Source of the DNA: Bacilli bacterium
GTDB taxonomy: Bacteria; Bacillota_I; Bacilli_A; RF39; UBA660
Length of the DNA: 64,000 nt
NCBI GenBank assembly: GCA_017410525.1
Contig: JAFQQQ010000005.1
Coordinates: 1 to 64,000, forward strand
Direction: 5' to 3'
Shown here in pieces: positions 8,261 to 17,243 of the stretch. The position numbers were made by a program, and so were the translations under genes. The notes below the pieces were generated by a model. It ran no database searches and had not been told where the DNA came from. It was given only the letters and a program-made list of their open reading frames with translations. Each line of letters begins with the position of its first letter. The stretch's first letter is position 1.

Positions 8261-8748
8261 TCTCCTTTTATACAAAATATTCCATCATATTCTTCGTTTT
8301 CATCTTCAAAAAGTTCACTAATATCAAGTTCATCTGAAAGATTTTCTTCTGTTTCACATACATTAAATTGTATTAATTCATCATTGTAATCACCAAAAAT
8401 CTTATTTTTCTTTATAAACTCATAAACATTTTTATATGCCTCTTTAGGTGAATATGCTTTTACCAAAAATAAATCTTCTTTTTTGCATTGTGCTTTTACT
8501 TTATAGTTTTTTAAACTATTATTATCTAAATATCCAGCTGTTTGTAATAATTGTACAAAATCTATATCCAATTCATTACAAATTTTAATTAAAAGGACCA
8601 TATTATAATTAGTCCTCATACCATTTTCTATTCTAGTTATTTCTGTATGCCCTATACCAACTAGACTTGCTAACTGTCTTTGAGACATACCACTTTCTAA
8701 TCTTTTTTCTTTTATTATTTCTGCAATTTTTAAATAATTATATTTCAT
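8257..8748 (-). CDS. XRE-family transcriptional regulator
   Basis: A 163-residue protein. Residues about 8-65 form an HTH_3 domain (GMSQRQLASLVGIGHTEITR within it). The C-terminal 90 residues are acidic and end in a Glu/Asp-rich segment, perhaps a small sensing or dimer domain. The ATG at 8748 was chosen because it follows AGGAGA and lies just after the primase-like gene stop; the longer in-frame version starts inside that gene. It may repress element functions, with the inverted repeat at 8238-8260 a possible operator (inference). Confidence 0.85.
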   Translation of the reverse strand: MKYNYLKIAEIIKEKRLESGMSQRQLASLVGIGHTEITRIENGMRTNYNMVLLIKICNELDIDFVQLLQTAGYLDNNSLKNYKVKAQCKKEDLFLVKAYSPKEAYKNVYEFIKKNKIFGDYNDELIQFNVCETEENLSDELDISELFEDENEEYDGIFCIKGD

Positions 8749-8749
8749 T

Positions 8750-9697
8750 CTATCTCTCCTTCTCTTTTTTTTTACAATATTGTTTTTGTAGATAATCATT
8801 AAAATCTTTTCCTATTTTAGGAGGGTCATTTAATATTTCATATCTATTTTTTAATTTATTTATTATTGCTTGTGTAGCTATAATCCCTGCTTCATCATTA
8901 TCTAAATGTAAAACAATCCTATTTATATTAGGATTGTTATTTAGATACAAGTTTAAAGCTAAAGGAACTTTGCTATCCTCTAAATTTTTTGCAGGTTGAT
9001 ATACTCCTGCCAATGAAATTAAATTTTCATTTTGCCACTCTTTATTTTCTTTTTTTAATATAGTTGCATAAGATAATAAATCTATTGCACTTTCAAATAA
9101 ATGAATAGTATTATTTTCTTTTTCTGATATTAATTTAAAAGAAAAAGCCTTGTGGCTTCCATAAACTTCTTGCATAAATCTACTTTTATTTGAGGCTCTT
9201 TTCATAGCATATCTAGGTTCTCCCTTTGGATCATATCCTACAAATACTACATTATGAAAATCATTTTCCTCATATATCATATCTTTATCTATGCACTCTT
9301 TTATAATATCTATATCAATACCTCTACTAACAAGATAACTAATAATTCTATCATTATTTTTATATCTTTCAGGTAGTATTAATTTTGCGTTTAAATCTTT
9401 CTTGAATTTATTTTCTTGAATATCTAATTCAGATATAGGAATTTTAGTTAATACCTTCATAGCTGATTTAAATGATAAATCTTTTACATTCATTAAATAA
9501 CTTAAAGCACTCCTACCCCCTACACCTTTTGAAAACCAATACCACATCCCATTACTTATTTTCAAACTATCGTGTGATCTAGTAGTATAATTATTGATTC
9601 CTACTTTTACTAATTCTTCGGGTTCATAATTTATTAAATAGGTTAATACATCTATTTCATTTGCCTGTTTAATTTGTTCAGGTGTAAAAAGTTTCAT
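8750..9697 (-). CDS. DUF3991/Toprim-domain primase-like protein
   Basis: A 315-residue protein. The N-terminal part contains the primase zinc-less signature region WYWFSKGVGGRSALSYLM (residues 52-69, DUF3991). The Toprim domain shows the catalytic Glu in FESAID (Glu202) and the DxD motif in HLDNDEAG (Asp266, Asp268). Such proteins prime the complementary strand of transferred or rolling-circle replicated ICE DNA (family knowledge). It forms an operon with the small gene upstream and the regulator downstream. Confidence 0.85.
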   Translation of the reverse strand: MKLFTPEQIKQANEIDVLTYLINYEPEELVKVGINNYTTRSHDSLKISNGMWYWFSKGVGGRSALSYLMNVKDLSFKSAMKVLTKIPISELDIQENKFKKDLNAKLILPERYKNNDRIISYLVSRGIDIDIIKECIDKDMIYEENDFHNVVFVGYDPKGEPRYAMKRASNKSRFMQEVYGSHKAFSFKLISEKENNTIHLFESAIDLLSYATILKKENKEWQNENLISLAGVYQPAKNLEDSKVPLALNLYLNNNPNINRIVLHLDNDEAGIIATQAIINKLKNRYEILNDPPKIGKDFNDYLQKQYCKKKEKER

Positions 9698-9700
9698 AAA

Positions 9701-10024
9701 TTATCTTACCCTATCTTTTATTTTGTCTTTATATAGTTCTTCTAATCCAGGTATTAATCTATCGCCTATACCTTCATAGGTACTACTATCAAAAAGCATT
9801 ATTTCTGTTAAATAATTTAATTGGTCGCTATCCTTCATTTCTTCAAAGAAATCTTTTAAATTATTTATACCTTCTTTTATTTCTAAAATTTTGTTTATAT
9901 TGCTATAATCAAAATCTCTTATATTATATTTTTTCTTTAGAAAAAAACAAAAATCATAATTATCTAATTGCTGTAAAGTACTGACAATCTCTTTAATTAG
10001 TGATTTTTCAATTTTATTACTCAT
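9701..10024 (-). CDS. Hypothetical ICE protein (107 residues)
   Basis: A soluble acidic helical protein without recognisable domains. Two ATG codons compete; the one at 10024 lies seven bases after GGAG, whereas the one at 10030 is only one base away, so I use 10024. The stop is four bases before the primase-like gene, so the two are probably co-translated. Confidence 0.65.
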   Translation of the reverse strand: MSNKIEKSLIKEIVSTLQQLDNYDFCFFLKKKYNIRDFDYSNINKILEIKEGINNLKDFFEEMKDSDQLNYLTEIMLFDSSTYEGIGDRLIPGLEELYKDKIKDRVR

Positions 10025-10044
10025 TAACATTCTCCTTTCAGATA

Positions 10045-10079
10045 TAAAAAAAGCAATAGATTTTTTAGGTCTATTGCTA
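10045..10079 (-). terminator. Rho-independent terminator
   Basis: A 9-bp stem (AGCAATAGA with TCTATTGCT) and seven T residues on the minus strand overlap the stop codon of the 108-residue gene and end just before the next ribosome binding site. Confidence 0.85.
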
Positions 10080-10403
10080 TTTTTTTAATATATCTAATTT
10101 TTTAAAATATAAATATGCCTCTCGTCCCCCTAGTAAGAATAAAGCTTCGTCTTCAAATTCTTTTATCTTTTCTTGTAATTCTATAAATCTAATTATATCT
10201 TTACAATCATCTAAACTTAAATCCATAGCTTTTCTTCCATAGAATATTTCTTCTACCTTCGGGTTTGATTCAAGTAGTTTATCTTTTTCTAATAAGGTCT
10301 CTTTATACCCCATATTAGTAGTTTGAAGCACATACTGAATACGAGAAAAATACTCATAAAAATTATCTTTAGAATAGTCGTAAAAAGAATCTTCAAAGTC
10401 CAT
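10077..10403 (-). CDS. Hypothetical ICE protein (108 residues)
   Basis: A soluble acidic protein with an aromatic N-terminus and two long helices. AAGGAGG lies five bases before the ATG. Similar small proteins of unknown role occur in Tn1549-like elements near the SSB and primase genes, but I cannot name a family with confidence. It ends in its own terminator. Confidence 0.65.
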   Translation of the reverse strand: MDFEDSFYDYSKDNFYEYFSRIQYVLQTTNMGYKETLLEKDKLLESNPKVEEIFYGRKAMDLSLDDCKDIIRFIELQEKIKEFEDEALFLLGGREAYLYFKKLDILKK

Positions 10404-10463
10404 CCATTGCCTCCTTTTATAGCTCTATTTTATAAAATATTTAAAAGTATGACAATTGTGCGA

Positions 10464-10799
10464 TTATTTTTTTTGCACCCTTGCTTTTTGCTGTAGCTTT
10501 TCTCTTACTTTTAACAATACTGAATAATATTGTGTTTCATACTTAATATCATTCATATCTATAAAACAATATATAAAATCAATTACTTCATCTATAAAGA
10601 ATCTTATTTCTACTAACTCTATTTCATCATCAGTTATATAAGGTACACTATATTTTAATAACTTATCTTTTATTCTAGTAAATTTATTTTCTTTATCATT
10701 ATGCTTTTTCTCACCAATAGAAAAGAATTCAACTAATTTATTGAATTCTTCTATAGTAATTATAACTCTTATTGGTGGTCTTTTAGATTGATAAGCCAT
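10464..10799 (-). CDS. Hypothetical ICE protein (111 residues)
   Basis: A soluble protein with a predicted alpha/beta N-terminus (PIRVIITIEEFNKLVEFF) and a basic C-terminus ending QKARVQKK. No family is recognised. It begins two bases after the ssb stop with a CAAGG site within the ssb 3' end, so it is co-transcribed with ssb. Confidence 0.65.
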   Translation of the reverse strand: MAYQSKRPPIRVIITIEEFNKLVEFFSIGEKKHNDKENKFTRIKDKLLKYSVPYITDDEIELVEIRFFIDEVIDFIYCFIDMNDIKYETQYYSVLLKVREKLQQKARVQKK

Positions 10800-10800
10800 T

Positions 10801-11163
10801 TTACCTTGAATAGTCTTGTTCTTGTTCTTGGTTTTCTTTTGATTTACTAGATAAAAATGTCACTTTTTCTGCAACTATATTCATAAATGTTTTTTTATCA
10901 CCATTTTCATCTTCTCTAGTATTTGTTTGAATTCTACCTTTAACGCCTACAAGATCACCCTTTTTACAATATTCAACTGTACTCTCTGCTATCCCCTTCC
11001 ATAAAACGCAATCAACGAAATCCGTGTCATAAACTCCTGTTTCTACATTTTTGAAAGCTCTTGGTACAGCCAATGTTATATTGGATACCTTTGTTCCATT
11101 TTCTAATTCCTTTATTTCAGGTTCTCTTACTATCCTTCCTACTAAAACTGCTTGATTTAACAT
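10801..11163 (-). CDS. ssb: Single-stranded DNA-binding protein
   Basis: A 120-residue OB-fold SSB: MLNQAVLVGRIVREPEIKELENGT, an internal FVDCVLWKGIAE and GDLVGVKGRIQT are all characteristic. It would protect transferred single strands and support element replication. The C-terminal tail after the OB fold is only about 15 residues and ends E-Q-D-Y-S-R, so it lacks the acidic hydrophobic tip (DDDIPF type) that recruits partner proteins in chromosomal SSBs. Shortened tails are common in mobile-element SSBs. Confidence 0.95.
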   Translation of the reverse strand: MLNQAVLVGRIVREPEIKELENGTKVSNITLAVPRAFKNVETGVYDTDFVDCVLWKGIAESTVEYCKKGDLVGVKGRIQTNTREDENGDKKTFMNIVAEKVTFLSSKSKENQEQEQDYSR

Positions 11164-11180
11164 ATTATCACAATCCTTTC

Positions 11181-11822
11181 TTATATTACTTCTATTAATT
11201 CATTAATAAATACAATTTGTTTTTCTTCATCTTGACTACAAGTTATTAAAGTTAATATAGTTTTATTTGAATAATTCTTTATTGGTACTATTCCTGTTTT
11301 TTGTACCTCATAAGATTCAATCATTTTATAGATATATTTTTTGTTTTTATAATATATATAAGATTCATCACCACTTGATAACTTATACAAATTTTTGAAA
11401 AAAGCTATTCTTCCACTTCCAGAATGTCCTGCTATTATTAAATTTCCATTAACTACATCAGGATAATCTGAATCTTTTAATACTTGAATATTTTTAGATA
11501 CTGTATTATTTTTATCGTTCATATCTAAAAAACCCCTCTTAAAATTTATAGAGGGGATTTCTAGTACGCCAATATATTCATATAAAGGTTCTGAACTTTC
11601 TTTAGATTCTTCTTTTTCTTCAATGATTTCTTCATTTGTTATATCTTCTAAAGCTTCTTCTTGCTTTTCAAAATATATATCAACTGCCTCATCATCTAAT
11701 TTATTTTCACGACTAATTCTATACTGATAAACACCTATTAATAAAATTCCAATTATAATAAAAGAAATGCCAAATATTTTATATTGACATTTCATTTTAC
11801 TAACGTTTTTTTTGATTCCCAT
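11181..11822 (-). CDS. Sortase dedicated to the ICE adhesin
   Basis: A 213-residue membrane-anchored sortase with a signal-anchor helix at about 17-34 and a charged linker followed by the sortase barrel. The catalytic His is in AGHSGSG (His133) and Cys in TLITC (Cys195). The usual third residue, an arginine six to eight positions after Cys, is replaced by lysine (Lys201 in EKQIVFI). It overlaps the adhesin stop by 23 bases and should attach that protein to the wall. The start at 11822 has only a distant GGAG; an internal ATG at 11795 is an alternative. Confidence 0.9.
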   Translation of the reverse strand: MGIKKNVSKMKCQYKIFGISFIIIGILLIGVYQYRISRENKLDDEAVDIYFEKQEEALEDITNEEIIEEKEESKESSEPLYEYIGVLEIPSINFKRGFLDMNDKNNTVSKNIQVLKDSDYPDVVNGNLIIAGHSGSGRIAFFKNLYKLSSGDESYIYYKNKKYIYKMIESYEVQKTGIVPIKNYSNKTILTLITCSQDEEKQIVFINELIEVI

Positions 11823-14800
11823 AAAGTAATATACACACTCCTATCAATGCTATAGCTAAAGAGATAATATAAACTTTATAAGGTTGTTTAGTTAATGTAT
11901 CTGGTACTTCAACTATAACTTTTTCATTTGTCATTTTTGCTTTTACTATTTCTCCATCTTCTTTTATTTCAAAATAGATTTTTTCTGTATTTAGTATATA
12001 ATCTTCTGAAGCTGTTTCTTTTTCTAGGATATAAAATTTTCCATATTTTAACCCTTCTACTATTAACATACCTTTATCATCTGTCTTACCACTAAATACT
12101 AATTCATCCTTTTCTGTATATACTTCTATTAAAGTATTTGGGATTGGTTCACTTGTAGCTAGATCTACTTTAGTAAATTCTAATGTTCCTTCTATTAATT
12201 TATTAGTCATTTCACACTTAACAATTTGTCCGTCCTCTAGTATTTCAAAATACATTTTTTCAGTATTTAATACATAATTTGGAGTTGCTGTTTCGCGTTC
12301 TATTAAATAGAATTTTCCATATTTTATATTATCTATTACTATTTTACCTTCGCTATCAGTTTTACCACTAAATACTAACTCATCCTTTTCTGTATATACT
12401 TCTATTAAGGTATTTGGGATTGGTTCACTTGTAGATAAATCCAACTTTGTGAATTCTAATTTGCCTGTTATAGGTTTATTAGTCATTGTAGCTTTTACTA
12501 CTTCTTTATTTTCCTTAATCTCAAAATATACCTTTTCATCAGATAATACATAACCTGTGGCTGCATCCTTTTCCTTGATATAAAATTTGCCTATTGGGAG
12601 ATTCTTTAGTGTTATAGAACCTTCTTTATCTGTTTTACCACTAAATATTAATTCATCCTTTTCTGTATAAATTTCTATCAAAGTATTTGGGATTGGCTCT
12701 CCACTTACTAGGTCTGTTTTTGTAAATTCCAAATCACCTTTCTTTAAATGATTTAGAGTTTCATATTTTTCATATACTATAGCTGTTTTATTATCTTTTG
12801 CAGTAAATTCAAAATGATATTCTTTTGTATCTAATACCATATTATCTTTTGTTTCTACTTCTACTAAAAAATACTTTCCTAAAGGAATTTTCTTGCTTAT
12901 AGCATAACCTTTGCTATCACTTACTAGAGTTTCTACTAAATCACCTTTATTATAGTAAAGATAATTACCATCAGCTGATTTAATATCTTCATCTGCATAA
13001 AGGTTAAATTTAATACCTTCTAATTTTGTTTCTCCATATTTAAAAGTGTTATCTTCTATTATAAAAGTTTCACCACTTTTAACTATTTCAACTTGTCCTT
13101 TAATTGGTGTATTATTATATTCTACAACTACGAAAGCTCCATAAGTTGTATAATAATACTCTGTTTCTTCTCCTATAGTAAAATCTACACCATCTTCATT
13201 TATTAGATAGTTATTTGGACTCTTGATTTCTTCAATTCTATAATTTCCAGCTTCCAACTTTAAATAAGTTGTAGATACACCATTTTTATCAGTTTTAAAT
13301 TTATCATAAACTTTACCACCAACATATTGACTAACATATTGCTTTTTATCTTTATTATAAATTTTAAAAGTTGTATCTGCTAGTTCTATAGTCTTACCTG
13401 TTTCACTATCTTTTTTATAAATTTGAAGATATGCAGATATTTTATTATTTAAGATATTATAATATTGTTCTTTTTCAGAGTTTTCATCAACTATTACAAA
13501 GAAATCATAAATTTTTTCAAATCCTGTCGTACTATTAACTTGGTGAAATTTCCAAACTCCATAGGGAATATTTATAGACGCATAACCGTTTTTATCTGTA
13601 GTTATTGTATCGTATAATGTTCCATCAGGATAATATATTTCAAAATTAATATTAGCTTCAGCATTTAAGAAAGTTGTATTTCCATCTACATAATCATATT
13701 GTTTTAATATACTTATATAGTTTTTAATAACTTTTTCTTTTACTACTGTTGTATAATCTGTATTTTGAAATATAAATTGTCCGTGAATAACACTATTTAA
13801 TTCATATCCCTTTGGAGGTTCAGATTCAACTATAGTATAATGCGCGTATGGCAAATACTTACTTATAGCAGTACAATCATCTCCAATCACTAGAGTATCT
13901 ACTACATTTTTATCAGCATCTAATATATTGAATTTAGCTCCAACTAAAGTAGCTTGTCCTAATGGTGTACAAGAATTAGTTTCGCTATCAATTTTTTTAA
14001 TTTTAATTCTTCCTTGAATAACTTTTTCTATAGAAGTTATCTCTAATGTTTTATCACTTGTTATATTTGCTTTATAAACAGTAGTATCTAAATTATAACC
14101 AACTCCAGGTTCAACCTCACTTACGGTATAATTTCCATAAGGTAGAGATTTGGAAGTTGCAGAACAATCATCACCTATAGTTAAAGTATCCACTACTTTA
14201 TTAGTATGGTCTTTAATCTCATACTTTGCGCCTATTAAAGATCCCTCACCACTTGCTTTGCAAGAATTAGTGACGCTATCTTTTTTTATTACCTTAATTT
14301 TTCCTTTTATTACAGCATCTTCAACTGTTATATTAACTGTATCTCCCGATTCAATAGTTGCTGTATAAACAGTATCACTTAATTTATATCCATTTGGAGC
14401 AGAAATCTCTTTGATTTTATAAGTTCCTGTTGGGAGATTATCAGTTGTAGCTGTATTATCACTTCCTATAGTTAGTGTAGCTACTACTTTATTACTTGAA
14501 TCAACTACTTGGTATTTAGCGCCTATTAAGTTAGCTTGTCCTAAAGGAGTAGTTGTTTTATTCTCTGAATCTATTTTAGTAATTTTAATTTTTCCACCTA
14601 TTACATTAAATCTTACATTAGTAGTCATTGGGTCGGGTGAACCAAATTCCATTAATTTTTGATAACTACCATTATAAAAAACAACAGAAGGTGAATAAGA
14701 ATTTGTTATAGTTCTAGTTAAATCTACAGTAGCAGAACCTACTTTATCAGCTTTAACAATTAATTTGTTTCCACTTATATTAGCAGAACAATTTGTACAC

Positions 14801-15399
14801 CCAGATACAGAATAATTATTTATTACATTATTTGTATCAGTATATTCTACTGATTTACCTACTACTTGAGTATAATTTCCATTTTGAAAACTTGGCAATG
14901 TTGTTATACCATTTACTAGACTTCTTATTTCAGCTCTCTCTGATTCTATTAAAGCTGAATCTCCAGATGTAATATAGCAACATCCAGGGGATATTGTATT
15001 CCATATTTCTAACTGTGTAGCTAAATACCAGCTATCATCACTATGATTACCATATCCATAACCATAATAACTTAATAATTTTAATTTTCTAATAGTTTCA
15101 CTATTTAATTTAGAAATTGTTTCATCAGAAGTTGAATTATAACTTCCTTCAGAAAAATCTAAATAAGTTAATCCAGGTTCAATACAATAAACGGGATCAC
15201 TATTAGACCATTTCATAATCTTTGTAGCATTAACTCCAGAAGCTCCCATTAAAGACCACTTAAATCTTACATTACCATTTCCATCTCTAACTGCTCTTGA
15301 ATAAAAAGATTCTGTAGCTGCGCTTACATTGCTATTGTTAATTAATAACAAAATAAAAATACTACAAATCAATGTAGCATATTTAAAAATCTTTTTCAA
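11800..15399 (-). CDS. Thioester-domain adhesin with CnaB repeats and VPDTL anchor
   Basis: A 1,199-residue surface protein starting with TTG behind GAGGT. A signal peptide ends near residue 27. Residues 40-180 look like a thioester domain: the reactive Cys is in VYCIEPG (Cys72) and the partner Gln in LATQLEIW (Gln129), a chemistry that lets adhesins bind host amines covalently. About nine CnaB/SpaA-like beta domains follow (from about 265 to 1160), the last three nearly identical. The C-terminus has the sorting-like motif VPDTL, a hydrophobic helix and a basic tail. It is cargo of the ICE and is followed by its own sortase. Confidence 0.92.
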   Translation of the reverse strand: MKKIFKYATLICSIFILLLINNSNVSAATESFYSRAVRDGNGNVRFKWSLMGASGVNATKIMKWSNSDPVYCIEPGLTYLDFSEGSYNSTSDETISKLNSETIRKLKLLSYYGYGYGNHSDDSWYLATQLEIWNTISPGCCYITSGDSALIESERAEIRSLVNGITTLPSFQNGNYTQVVGKSVEYTDTNNVINNYSVSGCTNCSANISGNKLIVKADKVGSATVDLTRTITNSYSPSVVFYNGSYQKLMEFGSPDPMTTNVRFNVIGGKIKITKIDSENKTTTPLGQANLIGAKYQVVDSSNKVVATLTIGSDNTATTDNLPTGTYKIKEISAPNGYKLSDTVYTATIESGDTVNITVEDAVIKGKIKVIKKDSVTNSCKASGEGSLIGAKYEIKDHTNKVVDTLTIGDDCSATSKSLPYGNYTVSEVEPGVGYNLDTTVYKANITSDKTLEITSIEKVIQGRIKIKKIDSETNSCTPLGQATLVGAKFNILDADKNVVDTLVIGDDCTAISKYLPYAHYTIVESEPPKGYELNSVIHGQFIFQNTDYTTVVKEKVIKNYISILKQYDYVDGNTTFLNAEANINFEIYYPDGTLYDTITTDKNGYASINIPYGVWKFHQVNSTTGFEKIYDFFVIVDENSEKEQYYNILNNKISAYLQIYKKDSETGKTIELADTTFKIYNKDKKQYVSQYVGGKVYDKFKTDKNGVSTTYLKLEAGNYRIEEIKSPNNYLINEDGVDFTIGEETEYYYTTYGAFVVVEYNNTPIKGQVEIVKSGETFIIEDNTFKYGETKLEGIKFNLYADEDIKSADGNYLYYNKGDLVETLVSDSKGYAISKKIPLGKYFLVEVETKDNMVLDTKEYHFEFTAKDNKTAIVYEKYETLNHLKKGDLEFTKTDLVSGEPIPNTLIEIYTEKDELIFSGKTDKEGSITLKNLPIGKFYIKEKDAATGYVLSDEKVYFEIKENKEVVKATMTNKPITGKLEFTKLDLSTSEPIPNTLIEVYTEKDELVFSGKTDSEGKIVIDNIKYGKFYLIERETATPNYVLNTEKMYFEILEDGQIVKCEMTNKLIEGTLEFTKVDLATSEPIPNTLIEVYTEKDELVFSGKTDDKGMLIVEGLKYGKFYILEKETASEDYILNTEKIYFEIKEDGEIVKAKMTNEKVIVEVPDTLTKQPYKVYIISLAIALIGVCILLYGNQKKR
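11930..12740 (-). repeat. Three tandem CnaB-domain coding repeats
   Basis: The 3' part of the adhesin gene holds three direct repeats with a period of about 273-276 bases (equivalent points at 12091, 12367 and 12640). The encoded units share PIPNTLIE(V/I)YTEKDEL and FSGKTD and differ at scattered positions, most strongly in the middle of each domain. This indicates recent duplication, and unit number could vary by recombination. Confidence 0.85.
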
Positions 15400-15418
15400 T
15401 TAAAATACCTCACTTTCT

Positions 15419-15447
15419 AAAAAAAAGATTATCAATCTTGATAACCT
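15419..15447 (-). terminator. Rho-independent terminator of the 242-residue protein gene
   Basis: An 8-bp stem with one G-T pair (GGTTATCA with TGATAATC) and six T residues on the minus strand overlap the end of the gene and lie just before the adhesin ribosome binding site. Confidence 0.7.
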
Positions 15448-16160
15448 TTACACTCATAACCTAAACTTTTCGCATAAGCTACGATTCCAATATAATTTTT
15501 CTTACGCCAATCTATTTTAATTTCTGTAGGAGTTTCATTACACACACCTTTAGACATAAAAACTAATAAACCATAAACACATCTTTCTCCACTAGATAAA
15601 TTTATACAGGCATAAGGTTCTTCAACTCTATATCCTAAATCTATCCATTTTTTAGCTTCTGCTTGTTGCTCCTTTTTACTTTCCCAATCAGGAGCATCTG
15701 CATCTAAAATCATAAGAGTTAATGGGTCTTTTTTAAATTCTTCCCATAATCCTTCATCTTCACTTTTAGAAGTTTCTTCTTTCTTAACTTCCTCTTTAGG
15801 TGTTGATGATTGATTGTTAGATGTTGGCTTTTCAGTTTTATGTGTATTATTAGTTTTATTTTCTTCTTTTTTTTCTGTTTGTTGTGTATAACTATCTTGT
15901 TCTTTTGTTTCATTTTTTGAATTGTGTGTATAACTATCCTCTTTTTCTTCAATTTTACTTTCTTCAAAATTTTCTTCTACATTTTTTTCAGAATTATCCA
16001 CACTATTCTCTATTTTTTCTTTTTCAGGTTCTTTTTTATTCACAACTTTAATATCTTCTTCTACATTTTTTTCTAAACTGTGTGCATAAATCAAATACCA
16101 ACTTAAAGCTATTAAACTTATTAACACTATACTTGAAATAATAATTATTTTTTTCTTCAT
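15432..16160 (-). CDS. Secreted or membrane-anchored protein with Cys-containing C-terminal domain
   Basis: A 242-residue protein with an N-terminal hydrophobic segment (about 3-25) acting as signal anchor, then about 110 residues of Lys/Glu/Asn/Thr-rich low-complexity linker that includes DSYTHN and DSYTQQ repeats, and a folded C-terminal domain of about 95 residues with four cysteines (in PYACINLSSGERCVYG, KGVCNETP and GYECKG). The cysteines may form disulfides outside the cell. I do not recognise the family. Location next to the adhesin suggests surface or mating-pair function (inference). Confidence 0.75.
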   Translation of the reverse strand: MKKKIIIISSIVLISLIALSWYLIYAHSLEKNVEEDIKVVNKKEPEKEKIENSVDNSEKNVEENFEESKIEEKEDSYTHNSKNETKEQDSYTQQTEKKEENKTNNTHKTEKPTSNNQSSTPKEEVKKEETSKSEDEGLWEEFKKDPLTLMILDADAPDWESKKEQQAEAKKWIDLGYRVEEPYACINLSSGERCVYGLLVFMSKGVCNETPTEIKIDWRKKNYIGIVAYAKSLGYECKGYQD

Positions 16161-16307
16161 AAAATCACATCCTTTTTTTAATTTTGTACTCCCACCTATT
16201 ATTACTTATATTATTATTATATTTATATATATTAATTATTTCAGTAAACTATAGTTATAACTTAGGGTGGATTGTAAGGAGGGATATTTATGGAATTTAT
16301 ACTCCCA
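16161..16307. promoter_or_regulatory. Intergenic region with two copies of the GGGAGTAyAAA motif
   Basis: On the minus strand GTGGGAGTACAAA (16183-16195) lies just before the ribosome binding site of the 242-residue protein gene, and ATGGGAGTATAAATTC (about 16292-16307) lies at the end of parB. Both match the site at 8201-8216. The stretch between them is extremely AT-rich. The motif may be a shared operator or a partition site read by the element's ParB or XRE proteins (inference). Confidence 0.4.
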
Positions 16308-17243
16308 TTATCTCACATCTCTATCCCTATTTTTTAAAAATTTAGTATAGTGTTCTATAGCTTTTAACAAAAATTCTTCAATTTTGTTGTCTTGAATATT
16401 TTTTGGGAGTATATTTCTAATCTTATTCTCATTTAATTTTAATCTAGGAACTTGATTAGGTTTTTCTCTTGCCATAATATTTTCTATCGCATCAGCATTT
16501 AATTTATCTTCTGCGCTTAATTTTCTCATTTCTATTGTTTGTGCGTGAGAAGGAGTACAGGAATAACATTCTATATTATCTAATACCTCTTCCTGCTCAT
16601 CTTTTGATAGATAAGATAATTCTACTGCTGGTCTTAACCCTATAGACTCATTATCAACTAATTCTAGCAATCCAGGTATTAAATTAGTAAGACGAATATA
16701 TCTTCTAATAGTTCTTTCACTTTCTCCAAATTCATCTCCTATTTCTGATGCACTTAACTTTCGGACCACTGGTCCAGAAGTTATATCATTTCTTTTACCT
16801 TGATGTTTAATTGCATCATATTTCATTTTATACGCGTATGCTTTTTCACTAGGGAGTATTTTTTCCCTTTGCATATTGCTATCAACCATTATTATAGTAG
16901 CTTCATTATCATCTAAATCTTTTACTATACAAGGTATTGAATCTAAATCTGCTAATTGGCTTGCTAACTTTCTTCTATGTCCTGCTACCATTTCATATCT
17001 ACCATTATCTTTTAATCTTACAATAGCAGGAACTAATACTCCATTTTCTTTAATACTTTTAGATAATTCATACATTTCATCATTTTCTAACACTTTAAAA
17101 GGATGTTCTGCAAAATCATCTATATCTTCAATTTTTATATTAACTATTTTTCCTAACTTTTCAGCATCCCTAGTTTCTTGGGTTGAGAACATATCATCTA
17201 ACTTTATCTTTGGTAGATTCATTTTTAAATCTTCCCTTGCCAT
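16308..17243 (-). CDS. parB: ParB-family partition protein
   Basis: A 311-residue ParB/Spo0J-type CTPase. The ParB N-terminal domain includes the GHRR motif (residues 88-91, in MVAGHRRKLA) and the following DSNMQRE segment. A helix-turn-helix with LSASEIGDEFGESERTIRRY recognises parS-like DNA, and the C-terminus would dimerise. The ATG at 17243 follows AAAGGAGGT and lies 50 bases inside parA, so the pair is translationally coupled. ParAB on an ICE stabilises the excised circular form (family knowledge). Confidence 0.93.
   Translation of the reverse strand: MAREDLKMNLPKIKLDDMFSTQETRDAEKLGKIVNIKIEDIDDFAEHPFKVLENDEMYELSKSIKENGVLVPAIVRLKDNGRYEMVAGHRRKLASQLADLDSIPCIVKDLDDNEATIIMVDSNMQREKILPSEKAYAYKMKYDAIKHQGKRNDITSGPVVRKLSASEIGDEFGESERTIRRYIRLTNLIPGLLELVDNESIGLRPAVELSYLSKDEQEEVLDNIECYSCTPSHAQTIEMRKLSAEDKLNADAIENIMAREKPNQVPRLKLNENKIRNILPKNIQDNKIEEFLLKAIEHYTKFLKNRDRDVR

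Noticed and set aside
11930-12740. Regularly spaced direct repeats resembling a CRISPR array
   Set aside because: They are in-frame CnaB-domain repeats of about 273 bases within one coding sequence, far longer than CRISPR repeats; no cas genes are present.
15719-15967. A minus-strand ORF of mostly Lys, Gln, Thr and Leu inside the 242-residue protein gene
   Set aside because: It is a frame-shifted reading of the low-complexity linker.
16290-16337. A plus-strand mini-ORF (15 residues) behind a perfect AAGGAGG
   Set aside because: It is too short and runs into antisense parB; it could be a leader peptide, but no promoter or downstream gene on that strand supports it.
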